Positions 34,453 to 44,877 of a DNA stretch of 56,714 bases are shown piece by piece. A program made the position numbers and the translations under genes. The notes under the pieces are model-generated. The model was given only the letters and a program-made list of their open reading frames with translations, was not told the DNA's origin and did no database searches. Each line of letters starts with the position of its first letter. Positions within the stretch are counted from its first letter, which is position 1. Source of the DNA: Streptomyces oceani (GTDB taxonomy: Bacteria; Actinomycetota; Actinomycetes; Streptomycetales; Streptomycetaceae); contig NZ_LJGU01000114.1 in the NCBI RefSeq assembly GCF_001751245.1, positions 324,828-381,541 of the forward strand, given 5' to 3'.

Positions 34453-34661
34453 CCGCTGACGGCTGACCCTGGGCACCACCCGGCCCGTCGGGCCGGCCCG
34501 TTCTCCGGGCGGCGGCGCTGACACCTGTCCTGTCGCGCCCAGGCGCCGCCGTCCGGACCCCCCCGACGGGGACAGCGCCCCGAACCATCGCGCCCCGACC
34601 CACGACCCATATCCGTACGGCCCGATCACCGCACGGCCAGGGCCCGGAACAGGAGATACTC

Positions 34662-36440
34662 ATGCCCCGAATGACCGCTGCCCGCGCGGCAGTCGAGATC
34701 CTCCAACGGGAAGGTGTGGACAGGGCGTTCGGCGTGCCCGGTGCCGCGATCAACCCGTTCTACGCGGCGCTGCGCGCCGGAGGCGGCATCCGCCACACCC
34801 TGGCCCGGCATGTCGAGGGCGCCTCGCACATGGCGGAGGGCTACACGCGTGCGGCCCCGGGCAACATCGGGGTGTGCGTCGGGACTTCGGGCCCCGCCGG
34901 CACCGACATGATCACCGGTCTGTACTCGGCGATCGGCGACTCCGTGCCGATCCTGTGCGTCACCGGCCAGGCGCCGACGCCCGTGATCCACAAGGAGGAC
35001 TTCCAGGCCGTCGACATCCAGGCCATCGCGTCACCGGTCACCAAGAAGGCGACGACCGTGCTGGAGGCGGCACAGGTGCCGGGGGTCTTCCAGGAGGCGT
35101 TCCACCTGATGCGCTCCGGCCGGCCCGGCCCGGTGCTGGTGGACCTGCCGTTGGACGTGCAGCTGACCGAGATCGACTTCGATCCGGAGACCTACGAGCC
35201 GCTGCCCGTGCACCGCCCCGCCGCCACCCGCGGGCAGGTGGCGAAGGCACTGGATCTGCTGGCCGAGGCCGAGCGTCCGCTGATCGTCGCGGGCGGCGGG
35301 GTGATCACCGCGGACGCCTCCGCGCTGCTCACCGAGTTCGCCGAGGTGACCGGAGTGCCGGTGATCCCCACGCTGATGGGCTGGGGCACCATCCCCGACG
35401 ACCACGAGCTGAACGCCGGCATGGTCGGCCTACAGACGGCGCACCGATACGGCAACGCCACCTTCCTGGAGTCGGACTTCGTCCTCGGAATCGGCAACCG
35501 CTGGGCGAACCGGCACACCGGCGCCCTGGAGGCGTACCGGGCGGATCGTACGTTCGTGCACGTCGACATCGAGCCCACACAGATCGGCAAGATCTTCCCC
35601 CCGGACTACTCGATCGTCTCGGACGCCCGGGCGGCACTCGAGCTGTTCGTGGAGCTGGCCCGGGAACGCGGGGAGGCCGGCGCCCTCCCGGACCGCTCCG
35701 GCTGGGCGGCCACGGCGCGGCGACGCAAGGCGAGCATGCAGCGGCGCACGCACTTCGACGAGGTGCCGATGAAGCCGCAGCGAGTGTACGAGGAGATGAA
35801 CCGCGCGTTCGGTCCCGAGACCCGCTACGTCTCAACGATCGGCCTCTCACAGATCGCCGGCGCGCAGTTCCTGCACGTCTACAAGCCCCGGCACTGGATC
35901 AACTGTGGACAGGCCGGGCCGCTCGGCTGGACCGTGCCGGCTGCGCTCGGCGTCGCCACCGCGGACCCGACGGCGCAGGTGGTGGCGCTGTCCGGGGATT
36001 ACGACTTCCAGTTCATGCTGGAGGAGTTGGCGGTCGGCGCGCAGTTCCACATCCCGTACGTGCACGTGCTGGTGAACAACTCCTATCTGGGCCTGATCCG
36101 CCAGGCGCAGCGCACCTTCGACATGGACTACCAGGTCTCGCTGTCCTTCGAGAACATCAACGCCCCCGAGCTGGGCGGGTACGGCGTGGACCACGTCCGG
36201 GTCGCCGAGGGCCTGGGCTGCAAGGCGCTCCGGGTCAGCGAGCCGGACGAGTTGCTGCCGGCCTTCGAGGAGGCCCGGAAGCTGGCGGCGGAGCACCGGG
36301 TGCCGGTGATCGTGGAGGCGATCCTGGAACGGGTCACCAACATCTCGATGAGCGGCAGCGACCTCGGCAGCGTCAACGAGTTCGAGGAGCTGGCCACGGA
36401 GCCCGGTCACGCGCCCACCGCCGTGCTGCCGCTGAGCTGA
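34662..36440 (+). CDS. gcl: glyoxylate carboligase
   Basis: A ThDP-dependent enzyme that joins two glyoxylate molecules into tartronate semialdehyde with CO2 release. The 592-residue protein begins [20 protein letters not shown] and carries the ThDP/Mg motif [15 protein letters not shown] ending in [12 protein letters not shown], which is specific to Gcl among acetolactate-synthase relatives. The ATG at 34662 has AGGAG upstream. It is the central enzyme for glyoxylate from allantoin and lies downstream of hyi and glxR. Confidence 0.96.
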   Translation: MPRMTAARAAVEILQREGVDRAFGVPGAAINPFYAALRAGGGIRHTLARHVEGASHMAEGYTRAAPGNIGVCVGTSGPAGTDMITGLYSAIGDSVPILCVTGQAPTPVIHKEDFQAVDIQAIASPVTKKATTVLEAAQVPGVFQEAFHLMRSGRPGPVLVDLPLDVQLTEIDFDPETYEPLPVHRPAATRGQVAKALDLLAEAERPLIVAGGGVITADASALLTEFAEVTGVPVIPTLMGWGTIPDDHELNAGMVGLQTAHRYGNATFLESDFVLGIGNRWANRHTGALEAYRADRTFVHVDIEPTQIGKIFPPDYSIVSDARAALELFVELARERGEAGALPDRSGWAATARRRKASMQRRTHFDEVPMKPQRVYEEMNRAFGPETRYVSTIGLSQIAGAQFLHVYKPRHWINCGQAGPLGWTVPAALGVATADPTAQVVALSGDYDFQFMLEELAVGAQFHIPYVHVLVNNSYLGLIRQAQRTFDMDYQVSLSFENINAPELGGYGVDHVRVAEGLGCKALRVSEPDELLPAFEEARKLAAEHRVPVIVEAILERVTNISMSGSDLGSVNEFEELATEPGHAPTAVLPLS

Positions 36441-36465
36441 TCCGACAGGCGGACACACCCAAACA

Positions 36466-36507
36466 TTCAACAAACTGTTGACGCCACCGCGGGGCGCTCC
36501 CTACGCT
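36466..36507 (+). promoter_or_regulatory. catalase promoter with palindromic operator
   Basis: TCAACAAACTGTTGA (36467-36481) runs into the -35 hexamer TTGACG (36478-36483); TACGCT (36502-36507) follows after an 18-bp spacer as -10. Sequence and geometry match the urate operon promoter. Confidence 0.65.
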
Positions 36508-36652
36508 CCAGCACACGGAATCCCATGTCCGTGCTGATCCCGCAGATCAGCGAGTACGCCCGCGGCCACCCGCCAACGGCGGGGGCGGTCCGGTGTGTCG
36601 AACGGTTCGAGCGCTCGGAGGCGGGCCGAGCACCCAACGAGGAAGGTCCCCC

Positions 36653-38125
36653 ATGCCCCAACCCACCTCGGCACCGCGCACTCTGACGACGGAGTCCGGC
36701 GCCCCCGTCGCGGACAACCAGAACTCCGCCACCGCCGGTGCCGGCGGTCCGGTGCTCCTACAGGACCAGCACCTGCTGGAGAAGCTCGCCCGGTTCAACC
36801 GCGAGCGGATACCGGAGCGCGTCGTGCACGCGCGCGGCTCCGGAGCGTACGGTCACTTCGAGGTGACCGACGACATCAGCGCCTACACCGGCGCGCACTT
36901 CCTCGGCGCGGTCGGACGCCGTACGCAGGTATTCGCCCGGTTCTCCACCGTCGCGGACAACCTCGGCGGCCCGGACGCGGCACGCGACCCCCGCGGCTTC
37001 GCGCTCAAGTTCTACACCGAGGAGGGCAACTACGACCTGGTCGGCAACAACACGCCGGTCTTCTTCATCCAGGACCCGTTGAAGTTCCCGGACTTCATCC
37101 ACTCCCAGAAGCGTGACCCGTTCACCGGCAAGCAGGAGCCGGACAACGTATGGGACTTCTGGGCGCACTCCCCCGAGGCCACCCACCAGGTCACCTGGCT
37201 GATGGGCGACCGCGGCGTCCCCGCGTCCTACCGCCACATGAACGGCTACGGCTCGCACACCTATCAGTGGACGAACGCCGAGGGCGCCGTCTTCTACGTC
37301 AAGTACCACTTCCGGACGAACCAGGGCATCCGCTGTCTGAGCAGCGAACAGGCCGCCGAACTGTCCGGCAGCGACCCGAACAGCCACCAGACCGACCTGC
37401 TGCAGGCCATCGAGCGTGGCGTGTGCCCGTCCTGGACGCTGCACGTGCAGGTGATGCCGGCCCAGGACGCCGCGAACTACCGCTTCAACCCCTTCGACGT
37501 CACCAAGGTCTGGCCGCACGCCGACTACCCGCTGCACCGGGTCGGCCGGCTCGTCCTCGACCGGAACCCGGACAACGTCTTCGCCGAGGTCGAGCAGTCC
37601 GCCTTCTCCCCGAACAACTTCGTGCCGGGCATCGGCCCCTCCCCGGACCGTATGCTCCAGGGTCGGCTGTTCGCGTACGCGGACGCGCACCGCTACCGTC
37701 TCGGGGTCAACCACACGCAGCTGCCGGTGAACGCCCCCAAGGCGACGACGGCGCGCAACTACGGCCGGGACGGCCTCATGGCCGCGAACGCGCAGGACCG
37801 GCACGCGAAGAACTACGAGCCCAACTCGTACGCCGGTCCGGTCGAGACGGGCGCTCCGCTGTCCGCGCCGCGCCCGCTGACCGGCCGGACCGGCACCCAC
37901 GAGGCGCCCCAACACGCCCAGGACGACCACTTCTTCCAGGCGGGCGAGCTGTACCGGCTGATGTCCGACGAGGAGCGCGGCCGACTGGTCGCGAACATCG
38001 CGGGCGGCCTCTCCCAGGTGAGCCGGGAGGACGTGGTCGAGGCCAACCTCACGCACTTCCACGCCGCCGACCCGGAGTACGGCAAGCTGGTGACCGAGGC
38101 CGTACACCAGCTGCGCGAGGACTGA
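36653..38125 (+). CDS. monofunctional heme catalase
   Basis: Breaks down H2O2, here probably that made by uricase. The 490-residue protein is a clade-3-sized catalase. The catalytic His is in RVVHARGSGAYGHFEV, the distal Asn in NYDLVGNNTPVFFIQDPLKF, and the heme-ligating Tyr in RLFAYADAHRYRLGVNHTQL. The ATG at 36653 follows GGAAGG; the reading frame extends upstream without a better start. Its promoter has the same operator as the urate operon, which supports co-regulation with uricase rather than with gcl just upstream. Confidence 0.96.
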   Translation: MPQPTSAPRTLTTESGAPVADNQNSATAGAGGPVLLQDQHLLEKLARFNRERIPERVVHARGSGAYGHFEVTDDISAYTGAHFLGAVGRRTQVFARFSTVADNLGGPDAARDPRGFALKFYTEEGNYDLVGNNTPVFFIQDPLKFPDFIHSQKRDPFTGKQEPDNVWDFWAHSPEATHQVTWLMGDRGVPASYRHMNGYGSHTYQWTNAEGAVFYVKYHFRTNQGIRCLSSEQAAELSGSDPNSHQTDLLQAIERGVCPSWTLHVQVMPAQDAANYRFNPFDVTKVWPHADYPLHRVGRLVLDRNPDNVFAEVEQSAFSPNNFVPGIGPSPDRMLQGRLFAYADAHRYRLGVNHTQLPVNAPKATTARNYGRDGLMAANAQDRHAKNYEPNSYAGPVETGAPLSAPRPLTGRTGTHEAPQHAQDDHFFQAGELYRLMSDEERGRLVANIAGGLSQVSREDVVEANLTHFHAADPEYGKLVTEAVHQLRED

Positions 38126-38135
38126 GCGGGTGTCC

Positions 38136-38184
38136 CCGTACGGCGGGCGAGGGCGGGCGGGCCGGCCGTGGCCCCGCCGTACGG
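38136..38184 (+). terminator. hairpin after catalase
   Basis: CCGTACGGCGGG (38136-38147) pairs perfectly with CCCGCCGTACGG (38173-38184) across a 25-base GC-rich loop, beginning 11 bases after the catalase stop. Confidence 0.5.
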
Positions 38185-38307
38185 TACGGGCCAGCGGCCT
38201 CCTCGCCGCTCCGGAACGTCGGCGCCGCGGGGCGCTCTCAAGCGTCCGCGCGCGAGGGAGGTTTGCACCTCGGCACTCTTCGGAATGCCGGTCTCATAGG
38301 GGACGAT

Positions 38308-39231
38308 ATGACTCGAATCCCTGTCACCCGCCTTCCCGTTGGAGTCCCCGAGATGGCCGAGAGCGTGTCCGTGCGCTGTCCCACCTGCCGCCGTGAGCAC
38401 ACGTACGCGCCCCCGAGCTATCCGTGCGCCTGTGGCGTGGCCGTGCGGTTGCCGCTGCTGCGCGGCGGCGTCCCCACCCGGATCGAGCGACGCACCTGGG
38501 CGGGGTCCTGGGTGTCCGTGCGCTGTACGAGCTGCGGGACCCTGGACGAGTGGCCCCAGCCGGAGTTCGGCTGTGTCTGCGGCACGATGGTGCGGGTGCC
38601 GGTGGCCTCGCAGCCCTCCGACGGCGGGGTCGGTGCGGTGTCGGGCGGCCGGAGCACCGGCCGGTCGGCGCCCCGGCCGTCCGATACCGCGAGCGAACCC
38701 CCCGGGACTCCCGGCGAGTCCGGCCCGGAGCGGACGGTACGTCCCACGGGCTCGGCCGGGGAGCAGCCCGGCAGCGGTCGTGCGACCACCGGTGAGCAGC
38801 CAGCGGCCCGGCCCGCCGCCGAGCGGCGGCCCTCCCGCGCTCCCACCCGCCGCCCGGCCTTCGATCCGGTCACCATCCGCACCGCGCAGGACGCCAAGAC
38901 GGCCGCCGCGCAGTATCTGCGCTGGTTGGGCTTCGCCGAGGTACGGATCGCCGGCAACCGCCCCGCGTCCGGGGTCGATCTGCGCAGCCCCGAGGTGGTG
39001 GCGCACGTCGACCCGACGACCAGCCCCACCACGCTGCGGGACATCGAGACCCTGTGGCTCAACGGGCTCAACGAGTCGGCCACCGCCGTGTGCTTCTCGC
39101 TCGCGGGCTATTCGCGGGACGCGCGGCAGCGGGCCGACGAACTCGCCCTCGCGCTATTCGTTCTGGACCTCACCGGCACTCCGCAGCCGGTCAACGATCC
39201 GGCCGAGGAGCTTATCCGCGCCACCGCCTGA
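38308..39231 (+). CDS. zinc-ribbon protein with Mrr-like restriction-endonuclease fold
   Basis: A 307-residue protein. The N-terminal part has two similar cysteine-rich modules, RCPTCRREHTYAPPSYPCACG and RCTSCGTLDEWPQPEFGCVCG, each able to bind zinc. A Pro/Ser/Glu-rich linker (about residues 105-190) leads to a C-terminal domain (about 190-305) like Mrr-type nuclease folds. The usual D-x(n)-ExK site is weak: SGVDLRSPEVVAHVD has the first Asp but no clear ExK. A nucleic-acid-binding role is plausible and nuclease activity is doubtful. The start may be 38308 or the ATG at 38353, each with a ribosome site. Confidence 0.6.
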   Translation: MTRIPVTRLPVGVPEMAESVSVRCPTCRREHTYAPPSYPCACGVAVRLPLLRGGVPTRIERRTWAGSWVSVRCTSCGTLDEWPQPEFGCVCGTMVRVPVASQPSDGGVGAVSGGRSTGRSAPRPSDTASEPPGTPGESGPERTVRPTGSAGEQPGSGRATTGEQPAARPAAERRPSRAPTRRPAFDPVTIRTAQDAKTAAAQYLRWLGFAEVRIAGNRPASGVDLRSPEVVAHVDPTTSPTTLRDIETLWLNGLNESATAVCFSLAGYSRDARQRADELALALFVLDLTGTPQPVNDPAEELIRATA

Positions 39232-39297
39232 GCGAGCCGCCGGCCCGACGGCCCGTCCGTACGAACCGAACCCGTACGAGCAGGCCGGCGGCGCGGC

Positions 39298-40971
39298 TCA
39301 CTCCCGGTATTCGCTCAGCCCCGTGCCCGCCGCGTGCGCGCGCAGCTCCACCCGGCGGATCTTGCCGGAGATCGTCTTCGGCAGCTCGGCGAACTCCAGC
39401 ACCCGCACCCGCTTGTACGGCGCCAACCGCGACCGCGCGTACTCCAGGATCGCCCGTGCGGTGTCCTCTCCCGGCTGCCAGCTCTCGGCCAGCACCACGT
39501 ACGCCTTGGGCACCGCCAGCCGTACGGGGTCAGGGGATGGCACCACCGCGGCCTCCGCGACGGCCTCGTGCTCCAGGAGGACGCTCTCCAGCTCGAACGG
39601 GGAGATCTTGTAGTCGGACGCCTTGAAGACGTCGTCCGAGCGGCCGACGTAGGTGAGATAGCCGTCCGCGTCCCGCGCGCCGATGTCCCCCGTGCGGTAG
39701 TAGCCGCCGGCCATCGCCTCGGCCGTACGCCCCGGGTCACCCTCGTAGCCCCGTAGCAGGCCGATCGGGCGGCCGTCCGGGCCGGTGAGGTCCAGGCAGA
39801 TCTCGCCCTCCTCGGCCGGCTCCCCGCTGATCGGGTCGAGCAGCACGACCGAGTATCCGGGGGTGGGGCGGCCCATGGAGCCGGGCTTGAGCGGCTGACC
39901 GGGCGGGTTGGCGACCTGCACGGCGGTCTCGGTCTGGCCGAAACCGTCCCGGATGGTCACGTCCCAGGCGCGCCGCACATGCTCGATGACCTCCGGGTTC
40001 AGCGGTTCCCCGGCAGCGACGACCTCGCGCGGCGCGCGTACGAGCCGGCTCAGGTCCGCCTGGATCAGCATCCGCCACACGGTGGGCGGGGCGCAGAAGC
40101 TGGTCACCCCGACCCGGTCCATCTCGGCCAGCAGTCGATCGGCGTCGAACCGGCCGTAGTTGTGCACGAAGATCGTCGCCTCGGCGTTCCACGGGGCGAA
40201 GAAGCTGGACCAGGCGTGCTTGGCCCAGCCCGGCGAGGAGATGTTCAGGTGGACGTCGCCGGGGCGCAGGCCGATCCAGTACATGGTGGCCAGATGTCCG
40301 GCCGGGTACGAGAGATGGGTGTGCTCCACCAGCTTGGGCTGCGCGGTGGTGCCCGAGGTGAAGTAGAGCAGCAGCGTGTCCTCGCCGCGGGTCGGCCCGT
40401 CGGGGGTGAACGCCGCGTCCGAGTCGTACGCCTCGGCGTAGGACAGCCAGCCGGCGGGCGCAGAGCCCACGGCGATCCGGGTGTAGTCCCCGGGCACCTC
40501 GTCGAACTTGCCGGCGTCCGCGTCCCGTACCAGCACGTGCCGGGCCCCGCCGCGTGCGATCCGGTCGGCCAGGTCGGCGGAGCCCAGCAGCGGCGTGGCG
40601 GGGATGACGACGGCCCGCAGCTTCATCGCGGCCAGCAGCGTCTCCCACAGCTCGGCCTGGTTGCCGAGCATCACCACGATACGGTCGCCCGCCCGCACCC
40701 CGGCCGTCTGCCGCAACCAGCCCGCGACCCGGTCCGAACGCTCCCGCATCCGCGCGAAGGAGATCCGGGTCTCGGCGCCGTCCTCCTCCACGATGTGCAG
40801 GGCCGTTCGCTCGTTGCCCTCGGCGATCTGGTCGAACCAGTCCAGCGCCCAGTTGAAGTACTCCGGTCGCGGCCAGGTGAAGGCGGCGCGGGCGGTGTCG
40901 TAGTCCTCCCGGTGTTCCAGCAGCGTGTCCCTGGCGGCGCGGAACTCCTCGTACGGGCTGAGCTGTGGCAT
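39298..40971 (-). CDS. acyl-CoA synthetase (AMP-forming, medium-chain type)
   Basis: A 557-residue ANL-superfamily ligase that adenylates a carboxylic acid and joins it to CoA. Motifs in order are YFTSGTTAQPK (P-loop), RDGFGQTETAVQ, YYRTGDIGARDADGYLTYVG, and KASDYKISPFELE, with the C-terminal catalytic lysine in LPKTISGKIRR. It resembles the ACSM/benzoate-CoA-ligase-like group, so medium-chain or aromatic acids are likely substrates. The ATG at 40971 follows GGGAG; an ATG at 40983 would add four residues. It converges with the zinc-ribbon gene. Confidence 0.9.
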   Translation of the reverse strand: MPQLSPYEEFRAARDTLLEHREDYDTARAAFTWPRPEYFNWALDWFDQIAEGNERTALHIVEEDGAETRISFARMRERSDRVAGWLRQTAGVRAGDRIVVMLGNQAELWETLLAAMKLRAVVIPATPLLGSADLADRIARGGARHVLVRDADAGKFDEVPGDYTRIAVGSAPAGWLSYAEAYDSDAAFTPDGPTRGEDTLLLYFTSGTTAQPKLVEHTHLSYPAGHLATMYWIGLRPGDVHLNISSPGWAKHAWSSFFAPWNAEATIFVHNYGRFDADRLLAEMDRVGVTSFCAPPTVWRMLIQADLSRLVRAPREVVAAGEPLNPEVIEHVRRAWDVTIRDGFGQTETAVQVANPPGQPLKPGSMGRPTPGYSVVLLDPISGEPAEEGEICLDLTGPDGRPIGLLRGYEGDPGRTAEAMAGGYYRTGDIGARDADGYLTYVGRSDDVFKASDYKISPFELESVLLEHEAVAEAAVVPSPDPVRLAVPKAYVVLAESWQPGEDTARAILEYARSRLAPYKRVRVLEFAELPKTISGKIRRVELRAHAAGTGLSEYRE

Positions 40972-41518
40972 TCGTACTCCCATGCCGGTGAAGGTGCGGA
41001 CGTGCTGCTGACCTTCATCATGGTCACCCGACCGGACGGACGCCAGGCGTCACCGGCCCCGACTTCCCCGGCGCCCGTGTCGAGGCTGCGTCTCTTGCGA
41101 CCCGCCCGACTCCGCGACGGCCCGGCCCGGCATGGCATGGCGTCGCGGTTGGTCAGCCCCCGACAGCCCGCTGTTCTCCGCCTCCGACCTGGTCCGCGGC
41201 ACCTGGCCCTCGCGGTTCACCGAAACCAACGGGCATCCGTACGCCTACGTCATGAACAATTTCTGGTCTGTCCTCCGCGGAAGAGGGCCGACTCACGCTG
41301 CGGCTCGCGAATCTCCGCGCCGACGAGAACACGGTCACCCTCCGACCCCCGGACGGATACCATCCGTCAGCGTCCGGCACACCCCATCCTGACCCCGGGC
41401 CGGCTGTTCGGAGGTCCGTACCTCGGCGCGGACCGGAGTCACCCGCCCCACCGGTCCGACATGCGCGAGCGCGCCCCCGTTGGCCGGGTACGACGCCGGA
41501 TGAGGCACCATCTATGGC
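40972..41518. other. gene-free stretch with a GH38-like coding remnant
   Basis: No intact gene is supported in these 547 bases. On the plus strand, 41147-41272 reads PDSPLFSASDLVRGTWP then TETNGHPYAYVMNNFW, which resembles the C-terminal beta domain of bacterial family 38 alpha-mannosidases. The frame is then lost, and a nearby frame (41280-41350) reads EEGRLTLRLANLRADENTV. See the separate pseudogene entry. Confidence 0.4.
41147..41350 (+). pseudogene. possible remnant of a GH38 alpha-mannosidase-like gene
   Basis: The segment SASDLVRGTWPSRF followed by GHPYAYVMNNFW recalls the 'RGxWP...TNG...YSYVMNNYW' stretch near the C terminus of bacterial GH38 proteins. The next expected residues are missing and the frame shifts. 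Most of the gene is absent, so this would be a deeply decayed relic. The resemblance is from memory and needs a translated search. Confidence 0.35.
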
Positions 41519-42640
41519 GTGCGGGCGGGGGCAGAGGAGAACGAGTATCGGGGCGAGGTTCCCCCCGAGTTGCGTGCCGAGACCGACAGCGGGCCCTCGA
41601 CGCGCCGGGACGACATGCCCGGGGGCGGGGACGCCGTAGCGCACGCCGAGGTACCCGGTGGCTGGGGTCCGGACGCCGGGTATCCGCCGCGCAGGCGTCG
41701 CAGCCGACTGCTGCTGGCCCTGGTGGTACTGCTTCTGCTGCCGGTGAGCGTGCCGCTGGGGTTCCGCCTCGCGGACGCGGACGGGCCGACTCCGGTGCCG
41801 CAGTTGCTGGCCTTCCTGCCCTGGTTCCTGGCGCCCGGCTGGTTGGCGCTCGCCCTGACGGTGTTGGGCCGACGCTGGCTCGCGGCGCTGTGGGCGGTGG
41901 TGGTGCTGGCCCTGACCGCCTGGTTCATCCAGCCGTACGGCGCCGACGCGCCACCACCCAGCGACGAGCCGGCCACCGCCCGGTTCCGGGTGCTGACCGC
42001 GAACCTGCAGTACGGCCAGGCCGTCGACCCGCTGCTCGAGGTGCTGCGCCGGGAGCGACCCCAGCTGGTCTCCGTACAGGAGTGCGACCAGCGGTGCGCG
42101 GACGAACTGCGGTCCCCCGAGATGCGGGAGGCGTATCCACACCGGGTGATCGTGGCGGGCAGCGCGGCGGAGGGCTCCGCCCTGCTGAGCACCTATCGGC
42201 TGCGGAGCACCCCGCCGGTCGAGGGGCTGCTCTCCATGCCCGGCGCGTACGCCGACATCGCCGGCACCCGGGTGCACGTACAGGTCGCCCACCCGATGCC
42301 GCCGACGCCCGGTGACCTGCCGACCTGGCGTGCGGAGCTGGCGAACCTGCGGACGTACGCGGCCGACCGTGCCGGCCAACCCACCCTGATCGCCGGTGAC
42401 TTCAACGCCACCCAGGACCACGCGGCGTTCCGCGCCCTGCTGGACACCGGGCTGCGGGACGCCGCGCGGCTGCAGGGGCAGTCCCGCACGCCGACCTGGC
42501 CGACCGCCACGGCCCCGCCACTGGGCGCCCAGTTGGACCACGTGCTGCTGAGCGAGCGCTTCGAGGCGGTCGACGCGACCTTCGTCGACCTGGCGGACAC
42601 CGACCACCGGGCGCTGCTGACGGACCTGAAGCTGTACTGA
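41519..42640 (+). CDS. membrane-anchored endonuclease/exonuclease/phosphatase-family protein
   Basis: A 373-residue protein. A disordered, charged N terminus leads to three hydrophobic helices at about residues 62-140 (LLLALVVLLLLPVSVPLGF, LAFLPWFLAPGWLALALTV, LAALWAVVVLALTAWF). A C-terminal EEP domain then lies outside the membrane, with FRVLTANLQYGQ, LVSVQECDQ, LIAGDFNATQDH and the DTDHRALLTDLKLY end supplying the metal-binding Glu, Asp and His residues. The substrate could be a phosphodiester in nucleic acid or lipid. It is taken from the GTG at 41519; the ATG at 41615 is an alternative with a modest ribosome site. Confidence 0.78.
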   Translation: MRAGAEENEYRGEVPPELRAETDSGPSTRRDDMPGGGDAVAHAEVPGGWGPDAGYPPRRRRSRLLLALVVLLLLPVSVPLGFRLADADGPTPVPQLLAFLPWFLAPGWLALALTVLGRRWLAALWAVVVLALTAWFIQPYGADAPPPSDEPATARFRVLTANLQYGQAVDPLLEVLRRERPQLVSVQECDQRCADELRSPEMREAYPHRVIVAGSAAEGSALLSTYRLRSTPPVEGLLSMPGAYADIAGTRVHVQVAHPMPPTPGDLPTWRAELANLRTYAADRAGQPTLIAGDFNATQDHAAFRALLDTGLRDAARLQGQSRTPTWPTATAPPLGAQLDHVLLSERFEAVDATFVDLADTDHRALLTDLKLY

Positions 42641-42681
42641 CGGGCATCGTGCCGAGCGGACGGTCAGCCCGGGCCGGAGGG

Positions 42682-44208
<1,527 letters not shown>

Positions 44209-44293
44209 TCACGGCTTGATCAAGCCGAACATGTCAGGGAAATCCCGGATTCCGGCTGGTTGTGGCGCTCGGACGGAGAGTGTGCGGCAGCAC

Positions 44294-44316
44294 GGGGGTC
44301 TTGCCGCAAGGCCCCC
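44294..44316 (-). promoter_or_regulatory. rifamycin-associated element (RAE) ahead of rox
   Basis: A 23-bp inverted repeat with GGGGG and CCCCC ends and the perfect core CTTGCCGCAAG (44300-44310). It matches the RAE described upstream of rifamycin-inactivating genes such as rox and rph in actinomycetes, which mediates induction by rifamycins. It lies between rox and the YCII gene. Confidence 0.8.
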
Positions 44317-44336
44317 GGTGCGCTATACGTTGAGCA

Positions 44337-44407
44337 TGGCAAGGAGCGGCAAGCTCCTTGCCATTGCCGTGCGTTGCCCGCTTCGGGCGGAGGGCTCCGC
44401 CCGAAGC
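44337..44407 (-). terminator. two hairpins after the YCII gene
   Basis: TGGCAAGGAGC (44337-44347) pairs with GCTCCTTGCCA (44353-44363), and GCTTCGGGCGG (44380-44390) pairs with CCGCCCGAAGC (44397-44407). Both stems are 11 bp and perfect, with loops of 5 and 6 bases. They lie just downstream of the YCII stop (44458) on the minus strand and upstream of the RAE, so they probably insulate rox from readthrough. Confidence 0.55.
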
Positions 44408-44457
44408 GAGGCGCGGGGGCGCTCCCCAGTGGGCGCGCCGGTCAGTCCGTCAACCCG

Positions 44458-44877
44458 TCACTCGTCCGGGCTCGGCGGCGTGTCCGGGACGGGCCGCACG
44501 AGCACCGGGTAGTCCGGCGCGCCGGCCGGCTGGGGACACTCCTTGACCCGGGCGGCGATCCGCGTCGCCCGTTCGATGTCCACGCACTCCAGCAGCCAGT
44601 AGCCGGCCAGCACCTCGTGGGACGTGCCGTAGGGAGTGTCGGAGAGTACGGGCCGCCCGTCGCGGCTTCCGACGACCTGGCGGGTCTGCGCGGGCTCGGC
44701 CAGGCCGTGCGCGTCGATCAGCTCGCCCGTCTCCGCCAGTTCGGTGTTGAGCGAACTCATGTGCTCGACCATGGCCCTGATGTCGTCCTTGGTCCAGCGA
44801 GCGCCGCTCACCGGCTCCCCACCGCCCATCGCCTCATAGTCGGACTGTCTGGACTGGATCATCAGCAGGTACTTCAT
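44458..44877 (-). CDS. YCII/DGPF-domain protein
   Basis: A 139-residue protein of the YCII-related (DGPF) family, a dimeric alpha/beta-barrel fold. It begins MKYLLMIQSRQSDYEAM and has LSSLNTELAETGELIDAHGL and GYWLLECVDIERATRIAARV. Such genes often accompany ECF sigma factors in actinomycetes, but none is adjacent here. Function is unknown. The ATG at 44877 follows GGAG at 8 bases. Confidence 0.82.
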   Translation of the reverse strand: MKYLLMIQSRQSDYEAMGGGEPVSGARWTKDDIRAMVEHMSSLNTELAETGELIDAHGLAEPAQTRQVVGSRDGRPVLSDTPYGTSHEVLAGYWLLECVDIERATRIAARVKECPQPAGAPDYPVLVRPVPDTPPSPDE

